Shown: positions 1-11,075 of the stretch, piece after piece | Layout: each line of letters opens with the position of its first letter | Position numbering within the stretch: position 1 is the stretch's first letter | Assembly (NCBI RefSeq): GCF_002878395.1 | Contig: NC_061119.1 | Location: 18,763,645-18,827,644, forward strand | Origin: Capsicum annuum | Taxonomy: Eukaryota; Streptophyta; Magnoliopsida; Solanales; Solanaceae | Reading direction: 5' to 3' | DNA: 64,000 nucleotides | Notes under the pieces: model-generated | The model's input: only the letters and a program-made list of their open reading frames with translations | What the model was told of the DNA's origin: nothing | Database searches by the model: none | Program-made: the position numbers and the translations under genes

Positions 1-2477
1 ACTTAAATGTTCTTTAAGGTTCTATATTCTGTTAATTCGTGATCAGAAAGGTCAATAGGTATTCCTAGACTAGTTTTGGATTTGTCAAACCTCATTTAGA
101 CCAGGTTTGGAGTCTCAAAATAGTGAACTAATGCGATCTTATCGCACTGTGTCACCCATTGCATTGGTTAATAGTGTTCTAGGTTGCCAGTCAAAAGTAC
201 TGAGACACGGCGTGATCATGGCGCGATGCATCGAGTATCGCATCAATGCCATCAATGCTCCGCATCGCCAAATACGTTAGTGCCCAGTTTCAATCATTAA
301 ATGACCGAGTCATTAAGGGTAATTAGGTCATTTTCCCCTGACCTTCATCCCTCATAACACAAAATTTAGCCCTTTTTTGTCTGAATACATTTATTATTTC
401 CCAATCGCTCAAGAACAAAAAACCTTAGAAGATTTATTTCAAATCAGAAACTCAAAAATTCCTCCATTAACCTTCAAGAAATTTTCTACTAAGGTATGTA
501 AAGTGTTCATCCAAGGGTCCCTTCCACCCTTGGAGCTCAAGAAACCCTTTTCAAAATATGAATTTTGATTTCTATGTTGTGGGTTTGATTATACACATGT
601 TTATGTTGTGATATGATTTCCAAGATTGAATCTTTATTGAATTCTCATGACTTTATGTTAGTATGTGGATTGAAAACCTTAAATTTGAAGTGCTTGATAT
701 AGCCATGATGTATTAGTTGTTGATTCTTGCCCTAGAAAAGGTTATGCCTTCCATGTGTTTGTAAAAATACCTAAGTGAATAAGAATTGTATATTATGACC
801 TATTTATGATCTCAATGATGAATTTATGATGTACCCACATGTTTAAAATGAGTCCCATGCTAAAGCCATGTCTTCTAATGATTTGGTGGAATGCTCAGAA
901 GTATGGTTTGTGAAAATATTATGTTAGCATGTATTCCTATTCCTGTGTAAGCTTATTACTTCCGAATGCTTTATGAAATCCCTCTATGATAGTAGTATGA
1001 ATTGTTGACTATGGTGATGTGTTCAAGTAGTATTATGTCTCATTTATTTGTATGCTATCGAGTCCTGGGGTATTTAATACCTGATAATTTAGCTATGTGC
1101 CTGGATTCAATGTCAGTTTTCAAGATAACATCAGTCAAGCCACAATCAGTAGAATTCAATCAGTCTCAGAATTCAGGAAAACACAGTACTACTAAGTTCA
1201 GTCCTCAGTAACTCAGTCAGTTAAAAAAATTCAGTAATATTCCATTAGTCAAAGGAATTCAGTGAACCTAGTCCAGTTCAGTCCAGTATACTTAGTTCAG
1301 TGTCTATTCAGTTGGGAGTAGGATTCAGCACCGAGTGAACCCAAGGATTGGAACTCACCTGCCAGCAGAGGGTGTGATTCTTAGAAGCAGTCCTTACATT
1401 CTAGAACTACGTAGCAAGCATAGGTTGAGACATCAAAACCTGTTAGATGAGGGTTGATGAGGTGGCTTAACCTGTCAGATGAGGGTCCCACCATTCTCGT
1501 TAGAGTACTTGACAGATGAGGGTCACTCACAGCTTGTCCTTACTGGTGGCGCGGTATTAACACCTTTCCAATTATGGTTGCACATTGGACCCAAACTCAG
1601 CTATAATATCTTTTTTGGGGCATGTCAGTTAGATGACTACCTCCCACATATCAGTCTCAGTCTTTAATAATAAACTCAGATAGTTCTACAGATTTCAGGA
1701 TTTTTAGATATAGTCACTTAGTTCAGTACAGAACTCAGCTAGTTCCAATAGAATCAGGACTGCCAGATACAGTCACCTAGTTATCAAGTATATCAGTTAT
1801 CATTAATCCATGTTATTAGTAACCTCAGTATTCAGAATCGTTATGATTTCAGTTGCAGTTATGTATTCATGCATGTATTCTCATGTAGTCATGTTCATGT
1901 TATCCAGTCAGTTTAGTTCATGCATATGAACCCTTGCATTCATCCATACCTCACTTTGCGTACCAGTACATTCACACGTACTAATATATACTTTTCTTTT
2001 GCGCTATGGTGTTTTATACCATAGGTTCGGATGCTCAGGTTCCTAATCACGCTTAGTAGCTCAGATATCAGCAGTCAGATTCAGTGGTGATTCCTCATAT
2101 TTTGCGAACATGATTATTTCATTATTTAAGTATTTTAGTATTTAGTTATTTTCAGTAGATGGAGTTAGTTGGGGACATGTCTCATCAACTCCTTTTTTGG
2201 ACAATTTAGAGGCTTTCAGACAATAGCATGTTCAGACAGTTATTTTAGTCTTGGTATTATCATACCTTGTTCAGATGTTGTTTTATTCAGTATTGTTAGT
2301 ATTTGAACCTTATGGCAAGTTTTCCACTAGATTTCCGTATTTATTTCAGTTATATTGTTATTACAATATTACTATTATCCAGTGCTCATCTATAGATATC
2401 AGTCATGGGTTGGCTAGTGGTCCTTCGAGATTGTTAGCACCGTGTAGCGTCTGGGGTACCAGACTCAGGGCGTTACA
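1..2477 (+). repeat. Gypsy family-1 LTR, + orientation (5' end outside window)
   Basis: This is most of an LTR. Its last bases, CGTTACA at 2471-2477, match the ends of the two LTRs of element G4 (46,913 and 54,559), and the whole stretch is collinear with those LTRs. The first ~140 bp, including the terminal TGTAAGACC, lie beyond the window edge. No primer-binding site follows 2477, so it is a 3' LTR or a solo LTR. It faces opposite to G1, into which it abuts. The middle (about 1,100-1,950) is saturated with the words CAGT and TCAGT. No coding potential is seen. Confidence 0.85.
2004..2024 (+). promoter_or_regulatory. Hairpin around a TATA-like core in the family-1 LTR
   Basis: CTATGGT (2004-2010) and ACCATAG (2018-2024) form a perfect 7-bp stem around the loop GTTTTAT. 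The G4 LTRs have the same structure at 46,486-46,506 and 54,160-54,180, but with CTATGAT/ATCATAG, so a G-C pair has become an A-T pair. The loop TTTTAT could equally be a core promoter element with a palindromic surround. Function is inferred only from conservation. Confidence 0.45.
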
Positions 2478-2609
2478 ATGAGTCATGGGAACAGAGCATA
2501 CTATAAAGTATGACATAAGTTTGGAGTTTCTATATTCATGGAACATGAATCGTAACACTGAGTGAACTGGAACTCCTACACTAGGAACCGTAAGTGTACA
2601 TGGTTTTGG

Positions 2610-2848
2610 CTAACATATACAAATATGAGCCATGATCATAGAGCTGACATGTAAGACATGAATAGATATCATGATAACTGATGGGTTTTTGAGAGTCTGA
2701 AATATGATTCTAAGGTGATTTGCGTGATCGTTCTCGCTAAGAGAATAGACAAAAATGTCATTGATGAAGACTATAACGAACATGTCCAAATACTTCTTGA
2801 ACACGCGATTCATTTAGTCCATGAAAGCTACTAGGGCATTGCTAAGAC
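2610..2848 (-). pseudogene. G1 reverse transcriptase, C-terminal fragment
   Basis: The minus-strand translation contains [16 protein letters not shown] and then INDIFVYS. The latter is the position of the catalytic FIDD/YVDD box, and here the second Asp is replaced by Asn (FIND). An in-frame stop precedes MNRVF. The reading ends at about 2,690, where homology to the gypsy pol of G4 stops abruptly after the codons for LKNP and non-coding spacer begins. The upstream half of the domain lies at 3,652-4,002, across the MITE insertion. It is dead on three counts: MITE insertion, catalytic substitution and deletion. Confidence 0.8.
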
Positions 2849-3643
2849 TAGGGGTGGGCGTTCAGTCGGTTCGGTCTGATTGTTTAATATCAGCTCAATT
2901 TATCAGTTTTTGGATTGACAAAAATGACATCCATAACCAAACTGAAATAAATTAGGTTTGGTTCGATTTTTACAAATTCGGTTCGGTTATTTCAGATTTT
3001 TATTTCGGTTTGAAATATTAAAGTAGTTAGCCTCTCTTTTTCATAACTGAGCATTTAAAATTGATGAATTTTTTTAGAAAAATTATTTTTTTCAAACCTC
3101 TTTTTCATTACCAAATATAAATAATTATAAATAAATCAACATGGATGAAACGAAATAAAATAATCATAAGCTTAAGATAATACATAATGTCATTAATCAT
3201 TACATATAATATAACCTTGCATAAATAGTCTACAAAACAACACGAAACTTGTAAAAATAGTCAATGAAACAACATACTTTCTGCATAAATAGTCCATAAA
3301 ACAATCTAAAGTCACCAACATAGTCCATAAAATATTTGAGTCACTAAAACAATCCATAAACAGCCTATGGCGTATGCGAATTTGCTGTTAAATGTTAATT
3401 GTGACTGTGAATTACTAAATATTATATTATATATTATATATATATATATATATATTATTTATAAAATTTTAGTTTTTTGGTTTAAACTGAATTTTTTTAA
3501 AAAATCAAAAACTGAACCAAAAAACCAAAATTCTAAAATTACAAACCGAATCCGATCCGAAAAACCAAAAAACCGAAACCAAAATTAAATTTTGGTTTAG
3601 TTTTTTGGTTTTTTCGGTTTAAACCAAAATATGCCCACCCCTA
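2849..3643. mobile_element. hAT-type MITE inserted in the G1 RT
   Basis: The element is 795 bp with terminal inverted repeats TAGGGGTGGGC (2849-2859) and GCCCACCCCTA (3633-3643). It is flanked by an 8-bp target duplication, GCTAAGAC (2841-2848) and GGTAAGAC (3644-3651), with 7 of 8 identical. Eight-base duplications and a TAGGG-type terminus are hAT hallmarks. Subterminal runs of GGTTTGGTT / AACCGAA occur near both ends and the core is AT-rich (TA run near 3,435-3,455). No transposase is present. Removing it reconnects the RT codons for SFGLTNA. Confidence 0.9.
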
Positions 3644-3651
3644 GGTAAGAC

Positions 3652-4290
3652 CAAATGACATGACTAAGAATTCGATGTGACCATACCGAGTCCTAAAAGC
3701 TGTCTTTAGATGTCACATTCTTTGTCTCTAAGCTGATGATAGCCTGATGTGAGGTCTATCTTAGAAAAGTAACTGGCACCCTTAAGTTGGTCAAACAAGT
3801 CATCGATTCTAGAAAGTGGATACTTGTTTTTGACCGTGACTTTATTTAACTGACAGTAGTCAATATGCATTCTGAGAGAACCATCTTTCTTGCGCACAAA
3901 TAAAACTGGTGCACCCCACAGGGATACACTGGTTCTGATGAATCCATTATCTAGGAGATCCTTTAACTTTTTCTTTAACTCCTTGAATTCTGTAGGTACC
4001 ATCCGGTAGGGCGGAATAGATATAGGCTAAGTATCTAGAAGAAGGTCGATTCTGAAGTCAATTTCCCTTTCGGGAGGAACTCCGGGAAAAACTTTAGGAA
4101 ACATGTCTAGGAATTCACATGCTACTGATACTGACTCAAGATCAGGGGTTTCTGAACTAGATTTTTGGACTCGAATGAGATGGTAAACACATCCCTTAAA
4201 TATCATTTTTCTTGCCCTTAGGTAGGAAACAAGCTGACCCCTGAGTGCTGAAGTACTACCCCTTCATTCTAGGACGGGCTCATTCAAAAA
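3652..4290 (-). pseudogene. G1 reverse transcriptase, N-terminal part and PR-RT linker
   Basis: The longest open piece (3706-4002) has the gypsy RT signatures [31 protein letters not shown] and [20 protein letters not shown]. From about 4,010 to 4,290 the minus strand still resembles the upstream linker (the segment around LPPERE and IDLLLDT in related elements), but with stops. It sits between the protease (4,291) and the MITE, in the pol order expected for gypsy elements. The piece would be about half of an RT domain and is non-functional. Confidence 0.8.
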
Positions 4291-4623
4291 CTAAAATTGG
4301 ACAATTTTGTTTCTGCAGTCGACTGAGTCATAGCAGTAATGAAGCCAATCCATGCCAAGAATGACATCAAAATCAGTAATCTCTAATTTGACTAAGTCTG
4401 CTGAAGTGACTTTCTGGGATATCATAATCGGACAGTTCCTGTATACCCACTGGGCTATGATAGATTCACCTACTTGGGTAGAAACTGAGAAAGGCTCTGC
4501 TAGAATTTTGGGACTAACTCTAAAGTCAATAGCTATATAAGGAGTTACAATAGACAAAGAAGCTCCTAGATCTAGCAAAGCATAAACACGCAAATGATAA
4601 ACTTGTAACGTACCAGTGACCAC
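4291..4623 (-). pseudogene. G1 aspartic protease
   Basis: The minus-strand peptide starts MVTGTLQVYHLRVYALLDLG and continues ASLSIVTPYIAIDF. The active-site position, normally D-S/T-G in retropepsins, reads D-L-G here; related copies in this window read DPG (G3) and NPG (G4). The rest (STQVGESIIAQWVYRNC, VILGMDWL) matches the protease segment of G3 and G4. It follows the gag zinc knuckle and precedes RT. The open stretch is about 110 codons, near the normal length of this domain, but the polyprotein around it is broken. Confidence 0.8.
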
Positions 4624-4710
4624 ATTAGGAGAACTTTTCTGATCCTGTCAGGACTGAAGTGCATAGAGTTTGTTTGGGGGTTGCCCACTGGTGGCATTGG
4701 AAGCGGCACC

Positions 4711-5276
4711 CTACTGATTCGAGCGATCGGACTGAACTAGGGGACAATTATACTGACTCTGGGAACCTGACTGAGGGCAATATCTGACCCTATGGCCAGG
4801 CTTTCCACATTTGAAACATACATCACTGCCAGCTCTGCAGATATCCTGGTGGTTTCTGCCATATTTTTGGCAGAGAGGATTTGTTTGGGAACTCTTTGGC
4901 CTTGACATTCCCCTCTTATTCTTTCTCCCCTTATTACTACGCCTCTCTTTCTTACTCTGTAGAACATGATCCATAAGCCTTGATAGGATAATAACCAGCT
5001 GATTATTCATGGAAACTACTAAATGAGATAAGGCGGTGAAAGGCTCTCTAAATTCAGCGTGAGAGACATAGTTATTCAGGGGATCTGCTTGAACGGGAGG
5101 AGGGGCTGGCTAGTTTTCGTTACTTCTTTCGTTAGCTTCTCTGGAATGCATGTTATAGAAGCATAAGGAAGAGATGCATTAGACTGAGAGTTTAACTTGA
5201 GCTCATGCTCATCGCACGACATGAATACTGAAAGAAAGAAAACTTTTCCTAAAACATCTAATAGCCTCTTGTCCAT
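4711..5276 (-). pseudogene. G1 gag remnant with CCHC zinc knuckle
   Basis: The knuckle VCFKCGKPGHRVRYCP is a complete CX2CX4HX4C (about 4,784-4,826). A degenerate first knuckle precedes it, with a Tyr at the second Cys position (LCQKYGRNHQDIC). Upstream, 5,076-5,276 aligns in position with the short 5' leader of G4 (the LLDVLGKVFF peptide) rather than true gag. Most of the gag capsid coding region is therefore missing between 5,010 and 5,076. The role in the live element would be capsid and RNA packaging. Confidence 0.7.
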
Positions 5277-5358
5277 AAGTGAGGCGCATTACATACCCAT
5301 GTACAAGAGTCTACTAGACAGGGCTTTCAAATTTCCTAGGACTCTGTTGAACCTTAGG

Positions 5359-5370
5359 ATCTGATATCAA
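5359..5370 (-). other. G1 primer-binding site (tRNA-iMet type)
   Basis: The minus strand reads TTGATATCAGAT just inside the LTR, matching the plant initiator tRNA-Met complement TGGTATCAGAGC with a few substitutions. It fixes 5,374 as the 3' end of a 5' LTR. Confidence 0.75.
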
Positions 5371-5373
5371 GTT

Positions 5374-7893
5374 TGTAACACCCTGATTCTGTAGCTTGGA
5401 TACTACACGGTGCTCATAATCCCAAAGGACCACAAGCTAACCCATGATTGGTACCTACTGCAATAACTAAGTAATAATACTGTAGTATACAGAAATAGGC
5501 AGAAAACATGCCATAAGGTTTAACACTGTAATAAAACTGAATACGGTATAACAAATACCGAACCTGATATATCCATCTGAAAATACTCTTTTTTGAAAAA
5601 GCCTCTAAACTGTCTAAAATATGGAGTTGATGGGACAAGTCCCCAACGAACTCTGAACTACTGAAATAAGATGAACTACTGAAATAATGATCATGTCCTC
5701 GAACTATGAGGAATCACCATTGACTGTGACTGCTGAAGATCTGAACTGCTAACGGTGCTCAGGAGCCTGTGCGTCTGAATTTATGATATAAAACTAAATA
5801 ACACAAGAGAAAAGTATATGTCGGTACTTTGAATATACTGGTATTCAAAGTGAGGTAGGCTGAAATACATGGTTTCATATGCATGAATAATACAGACTGA
5901 ACAACATGAATATAACTGAATGGGAGTACATGCATAAATACGTATACTGTAATCTGAGGTCATGATAACGCTGGATACTGAGTTCTTAATTACTGATTTG
6001 CTGATATCTGAGTTTGTTGATACTGTGTAGTTGATAACTAAGGGACTATATCTGATAGTATTGATCCTGTGGAACTACACTAAGTTTTGTACTGATCTGA
6101 GTGATTGTATCTAACAATCCTAATTTTTTGTAGGACTGAACTGAGTTTTATACTGAGACAGGAACTGATTTGAGACTATGAGAAGTAATCATCTAATCGA
6201 AATTCCCCTTTCTAAATAGATTGGGGTCCAACCTGTAAGGCTAGTAGGAAGGGTGTCAGTACCGTGCCACGGGTAAAGAAAAGTTATGTCATGCTCATCT
6301 GGCAGGTGCTCTGAACAAGAATGGTGGTACCCTCAACTGGAAGATAGATCACCTCATCAACCTTTGACTGGCAGGTTGATGTCTCAACCTATGCAGGCTA
6401 CGTAGTTTTGGAACATAAGGACTGCTTCTAAGGATCACAACCTCTACTGGAAGGTGATTCCTCATCCGTGGGTTAACTCGATATTGAATCCTACTCCCAA
6501 CTGAATAAACACTGGACTGGATTCTAGACTGTTCTAGGCTGGACTGAACTGTTCTAATCGTACTGTATAACTAAAATAAACTAAGTTATCTGGGTTCTGT
6601 GGACTGACGGAATACTACTAAATTTCATCAACTGACTGAGTGCTACTGAGTTCTAAACTGGATACTGTGATTGATTTCTGAATGCTACTGAGTTTTCCTA
6701 AGTTCTGTAACTGACTGAAAGTATTACTGATCATGACATGACTGATACTATCCTGAGACTGACCATGGCTCTAGGTAATCAGCTAAATTATTGGGTAATA
6801 AATACCCCCAAGACTCGATAGCATAAATTATAATACATGGCACAATCTTGAAACATGATAAATAACTACTTGATCATCATTCATTCATTGGGATATTCTA
6901 GTAAACACTTGCATGACATGAACTTGGAATACATGCTAACATGATATAATTTCATTATTTAATTCTCATGAAAAACTAATCAAACACTTGGAAGGCATTA
7001 TAAATGCACATAGTACTAATCAACATATGAGCGTCGCAATTTCAAGGCTTTTAACATGAATTCACATGATACTACATAAATAATAGTTGTTTTTATATAA
7101 ATCTTGTACTTAATCATGGAATAAAAATCCAATCAACATTATAATCATGAATACACTTGAATCCAAATCGTGAAAAGCATGAAATCAAGCTACTTGAAGT
7201 TTAAAAGAGTTTCTTGGACTCCAAGGGTGGAAGGAACCTTTGGATGAACACTTGACATACCTTGGTTGCTAAATTCTTGAAGAAAAATGGTGAAACCTTG
7301 AGCCTTGGCTTTAAAATTAAATCACCTAGGGTTCTTGTTCTTGAGCAATTTGAGAGAAAGTGAGTGTATTTTGCTTAATGAGGGTTGAATCTCATGTTTA
7401 AGGGTTGAATAAGGGTTGGAAAAAGACTCTAATACCCCTGAGGATGCGGCTTTTAATAACTAAAAATTAGAGTGTCGACATACAGAACAATGCTTTGCGT
7501 CATTGGTATTGACGTGATGGCTGACGCACTGTATCGAGTTTGTATTGGTTCACTAGAAATTACCACTAGGAGCAAAGGAAAAATATTGATCTACGCGATG
7601 GCCGATGCACCGCACTAAGATTGCATCAATTCACTATTTTGGATTCCCCAACGTGGTTCAAACGAGGTGTCAAAAATATGAAACTCATCTGGGAATACCT
7701 ACTGACATTCCTGATCATGAATCAACCTAAAGATTGACATTTTAAGGCCATAGAGGCTGCGAAATAGAGTTTCCAACTTACGAAGGCTAAAATAATATTA
7801 AGTTTGAATACTTAGAAAAAAATTTCTAAGTATGGGACCCCTTAATAAGCTATAAAGGACTGTGTTAAGCTTAGAATTTTGTAGGGTCTTACA
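5374..7893 (-). repeat. G1 LTR (family 1), complete, minus orientation
   Basis: Read on the minus strand it starts TGTAAGACCC (at 7,893) and ends GGGTGTTACA (at 5,374), giving 2,520 bp. It is collinear with the G4 LTRs. A PBS lies on its inner left side and a polypurine tract (7,894-7,910) on its right, so it is bordered by both kinds of internal end. The hairpin seen in the other family-1 LTRs is largely lost here (about 5,780-5,800). The AACTGAGTT-rich core is at 5,990-6,760. Confidence 0.85.
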
Positions 7894-7910
7894 ATATCTC
7901 CCTCTTGGGA
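7894..7910 (-). other. Polypurine tract next to the 5,374-7,893 LTR
   Basis: The minus strand reads TCCCAAGAGGGAGATAT directly before the LTR start TGTAAGACCC. This is the plus-strand priming site of a gypsy element whose body lies to the right. G4 has the equivalent CCAAGGGGGAGATA at 52,067-52,080. Confidence 0.75.
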
Positions 7911-8650
7911 ATATTCGTCCTCGAATGGGGCTGATTGAGTTGAGAATATTGATAAAATGAATTTAGATATAGGATATGCACAACTATAAGATGATTTCAT
8001 GACTGACACTACTTATATGCTAAAATTTCATACTGAACATGCATGTCTGATACATGAGTACATGGCTAGGATTACTGATAAGCTGAGTGTCTTATACAGA
8101 ACATGCATATCTGATGCATGAATATCTGACTGAACGGACTCATGAATGTTTGACTGGATATGCAATGGTAACTGATACCAAGTCTATAAGGGAAATCTGA
8201 GCATGGAATTTAGTAAGTTTAAGGGAAAACTGTTATCTTGGACTGAATTTGAGTTTGCGGAAAAGAGGTAAGGATACTTGGTCTACATATCTGCTTCTGC
8301 TACCCAAGTATCTCTCTCAGCGGACTGATTGAGATACCTTTCTGTTCCTCAGTCTGCGAATTTGATAATCAAGGATTTCGACTGGAATCTCCTAATAGGA
8401 GAGGCTGTTTTGAATATTTAGGCCTTCAATAGGGACTACAACTTCTGGGTCGCCTATGCACTTCTTAAGCAAGGAGACATAAAATACTGGGTATACTGAA
8501 GCTAGGTATGAAGGCAACTAGAGCTTGTAGGCTACCCTTCCAAAACGACTGAGAATTTGGTAAGGAACCGACACATCGAGGACTGAGTTTTTCCTTCTAA
8601 CCGAGCCTTGTCACTCCCTTCATGGAAGAGATATTCAAGGATACAAAATC
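7911..8650 (-). pseudogene. Gypsy integrase C-terminus and chromodomain remnant plus 3' spacer
   Basis: From about 8,210 to 8,650 the minus strand encodes, with stops, a chromodomain remnant (DTWVAEADM, stop, TKYPYLFS) preceded by the GPY/F region (positions matching KLSPRY and VAYEVDLPS in relatives). 7,911-8,200 is the non-coding spacer that precedes the polypurine tract in family 1. Homology ends near 8,660, around the sequence corresponding to FEFKISDFVYLK. No open frame above 60 codons survives. It belongs to an element whose remaining pol is missing. Confidence 0.65.
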
Positions 8651-10361
8651 ACTAATCTTAAACTCGAGATCATTTACTGAACATGTATTAATGGGAACAT
8701 GAGAACATAGTTGACCCTGAAATGTGATACACAACCTGAATGTCATGAACTGAACTGATCCCCTGAATACATGGAATTTGGCTGAGATTGGAACCTGAGG
8801 GTCAACTTATGAGTACCCATTACTCTAAACTAGATTCATTACGTAATGAAAAAATGGCATGATCAGGTTATGAAGGCTCGGGGGATTACATTGTATCTCC
8901 CTCTTGGGATACTATGTCCCTTGAAATATGTTGGATAGGTTGAGATACTGAGGAAAAGTTGAGATGATGCATGGGTCACCCACAAACTGAATATCTGGGA
9001 TCTGAAACTGAGGTATGATACATGAACTGGACTGGACTCATAACTACCAGGAAGCTCCATCCTGGGACGGTCATATTCATGAGGTTTCGGATAGTGCAAT
9101 TAGATGGAAAGATGGAAAACAAACCCATACGAAGTTGTCTGCCAGACTATTAAGCTGAAGTACTGGCTTTACGGACTAACTCATGCTGAAAACTTTATAC
9201 TTGACTTGAGGAATTCTATGACACTCTTTCTATAGAGTTCTAGTGACTTTAGGAAGCAAGGAATCTTGGCATGGACTGAATAAAACGTATGAATATGAAA
9301 TCACATCCTGGATAAAATTCTATAATATGAGGTGAGGCCTATGAAACATCATATAAGATAGAGTGACTACGCCTTATGCTACTTCATCTACTATACTTTT
9401 CACTTTATTATGGGGCTTCACCTGAGACTACTAAAAGTATTCACATGGGCTCTGAGCATGAATGCATAAACATATTGACTTATTTGATTAACTGAATGGC
9501 TGATAGCTGAATATTGGTCATGTAAGATTGAACTGTACTTAGTAAGATTGAACTGTACTTAGTCTAGACAGAAACTGTAGAGTATTATGCATATGAGGTA
9601 TGGAAAGACTGAGCAACATGAGGTACTGAGCATGAATGCGTGTAAACTGTATTGTATGAGAATGTTAGACCAAGTATTTAACATGACTCTAAAATACTGA
9701 TAACTGATAAATGTACGCTATGGTCAAGCAAACCTGAGACTGAATTGAGTTTTGAACTAAATGCTGAACTAGAAATAGAACTGAGTTCTGATAACTACAT
9801 GATGTAGATTGACATGAATCAAGGATCTAAATAGAAACTCACATTATGCATTTCCTCAACTCTTTATCTCCTAAAAAATTATGATTTCTTCTTCAACAAC
9901 TAAATACCACCTCCTACAAGCCATTCACTCACACATCAACATGCTATTCAAGCCTAACTTCATAACTACAGCCTCATGTAAAATTAACATGCAACAAATA
10001 TTCCTTAACCCGAAATATTTACTCTCTTCCATCTAAGAAATTGCTCCTCACTACATCATTTCATAAGGAGTGTTCACTGAAGGGTTAAAACTTGAAGCAT
10101 GAATGGACACTATACAGAACTTGACACTTATTGAGGCTTGAGGAATAAAATATCAATATCTTGGATTTATTAAGAGATCTAAACTGAGGATATACAGGGC
10201 ATAAAGCTGAATTTAGCTGATCATTGGGAGCATAGCATGAGTCACAAAAACTGATCATACTGTAAAGCATGACATGAGTTTGGAGTTTCTGTATTCATGG
10301 ATCATGATTCGTAACACTGAGTGAACTGGAACTCTTGTACTAGGAATCATAAGAGTACATA
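8651..10361 (-). other. Degenerate gypsy-derived sequence without genes
   Basis: No credible coding region is seen. At 8,893-8,912 the sequence TGTATCTCCCTCTTGGGA repeats the polypurine-tract signature seen at 7,894, with a TGTAA on its left (minus strand), so the edge of another gypsy copy probably lies here. 10,246-10,361 is related to 2,490-2,600. A 20-bp unit is perfectly duplicated in tandem at about 9,523-9,562. The rest (for example 9,240-9,500 and 9,850-10,060) matches nothing I recognise. Confidence 0.5.
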
Positions 10362-10964
10362 GTGAAACCATGAGACTTGGCTTTGAAATTAAATCACCTA
10401 AGGTTCTTGTTCTTAAGCAATTTGAGAGAAAGTGAGTGTATTTTTCTTAATGACGATTGAATCTCATATTTTAGGGTTGATAGGGTGGGAAAAAGACCCT
10501 AATACTCCTGAGGATGCGGCTTTTTAATTACTAAAACTCAGACTGTCGAAGCGTAGACTGATGCCCCACATTGTTGGCATCGATGCGATGGCCAACATCC
10601 TATGTCGAGTCCGCGTCGGTTCACTGAAAATTACCACTGGGAGCCAAGGAAACATATTGATCGATGCGATGGCTGACGTGCTGCGCCGAGATCACATCGA
10701 TTCACTATTTTGGATTTCCAAACATGGTTCAAACAAGGTCCAAAAAATATGAAACTCATCCGAGAACACCTACTAACATTCCTGATCATGAATCAGCCTA
10801 AAGATTGACATTTTAAGGCCGTAGAGGCTGTGAAATAGAGTTTCCAACTTACGAAGGATAAAATAACACTAAGTTTGAATACTTAGCAAAAAAATTTTAA
10901 GTCTAAGACCCCTTAACAAGCTTTAAAGGACTGAGTTAAGCCTAGAATTTTGCAGGGTCTTACA
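10362..10964 (-). repeat. Partial family-1 LTR (first ~600 bp), minus orientation
   Basis: This is collinear with 7,280-7,893: the minus strand begins TGTAAGACCC at 10,964 and runs to about 10,362, where homology stops abruptly. The outer end abuts hAT coding sequence at 10,965 (TATAT follows). An insertion here would be expected to have a second TATAT copy at its far end, which would lie left of the window. Confidence 0.75.
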
Positions 10965-11075
10965 TATATGATCATAAAATTGAATGTAGTAAAGAGGGGT
11001 AAGGGTGCGTTGATGAGACATTTACGGGATAAACACCCAATAAAGCTTGCTACGGCGCAAAAAGGTGAGGCTATT
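10965..11075 (+). pseudogene. hAT transposase piece 1 (end of BED zinc finger)
   Basis: The + frame gives GKGALMRHLRDKHPIKLATA, then QKGEAI. The HLRDKH pair is the His-X4-His half of a BED-type zinc finger, which binds the transposon ends; the Cys pair would lie upstream, across the family-1 LTR junction at 10,964. The frame continues at 28,960 as ISGVTQSRLNPPTGQ once G2 and one copy of CTATT are removed. Confidence 0.7.

Larger units (their letters stand above)
2478..7893 (-). mobile_element. Gypsy element G1 (family 1), truncated, minus strand
   Basis: Read on the minus strand from right to left this has an LTR (7,893-5,374), a primer-binding site, gag with a zinc knuckle, protease and reverse transcriptase. 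Just after the RT FIND motif and a few more codons (about 2,690) the sequence jumps into non-coding 3' spacer. RNase H, integrase and chromodomain are therefore deleted here. The spacer at 2,478-2,600 is related to 10,246-10,361. A hAT-type MITE splits the RT. The left end is lost against the opposite-facing LTR at 1-2,477. The family is Tekay/Del-like chromovirus by similarity to G4. Confidence 0.8.
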
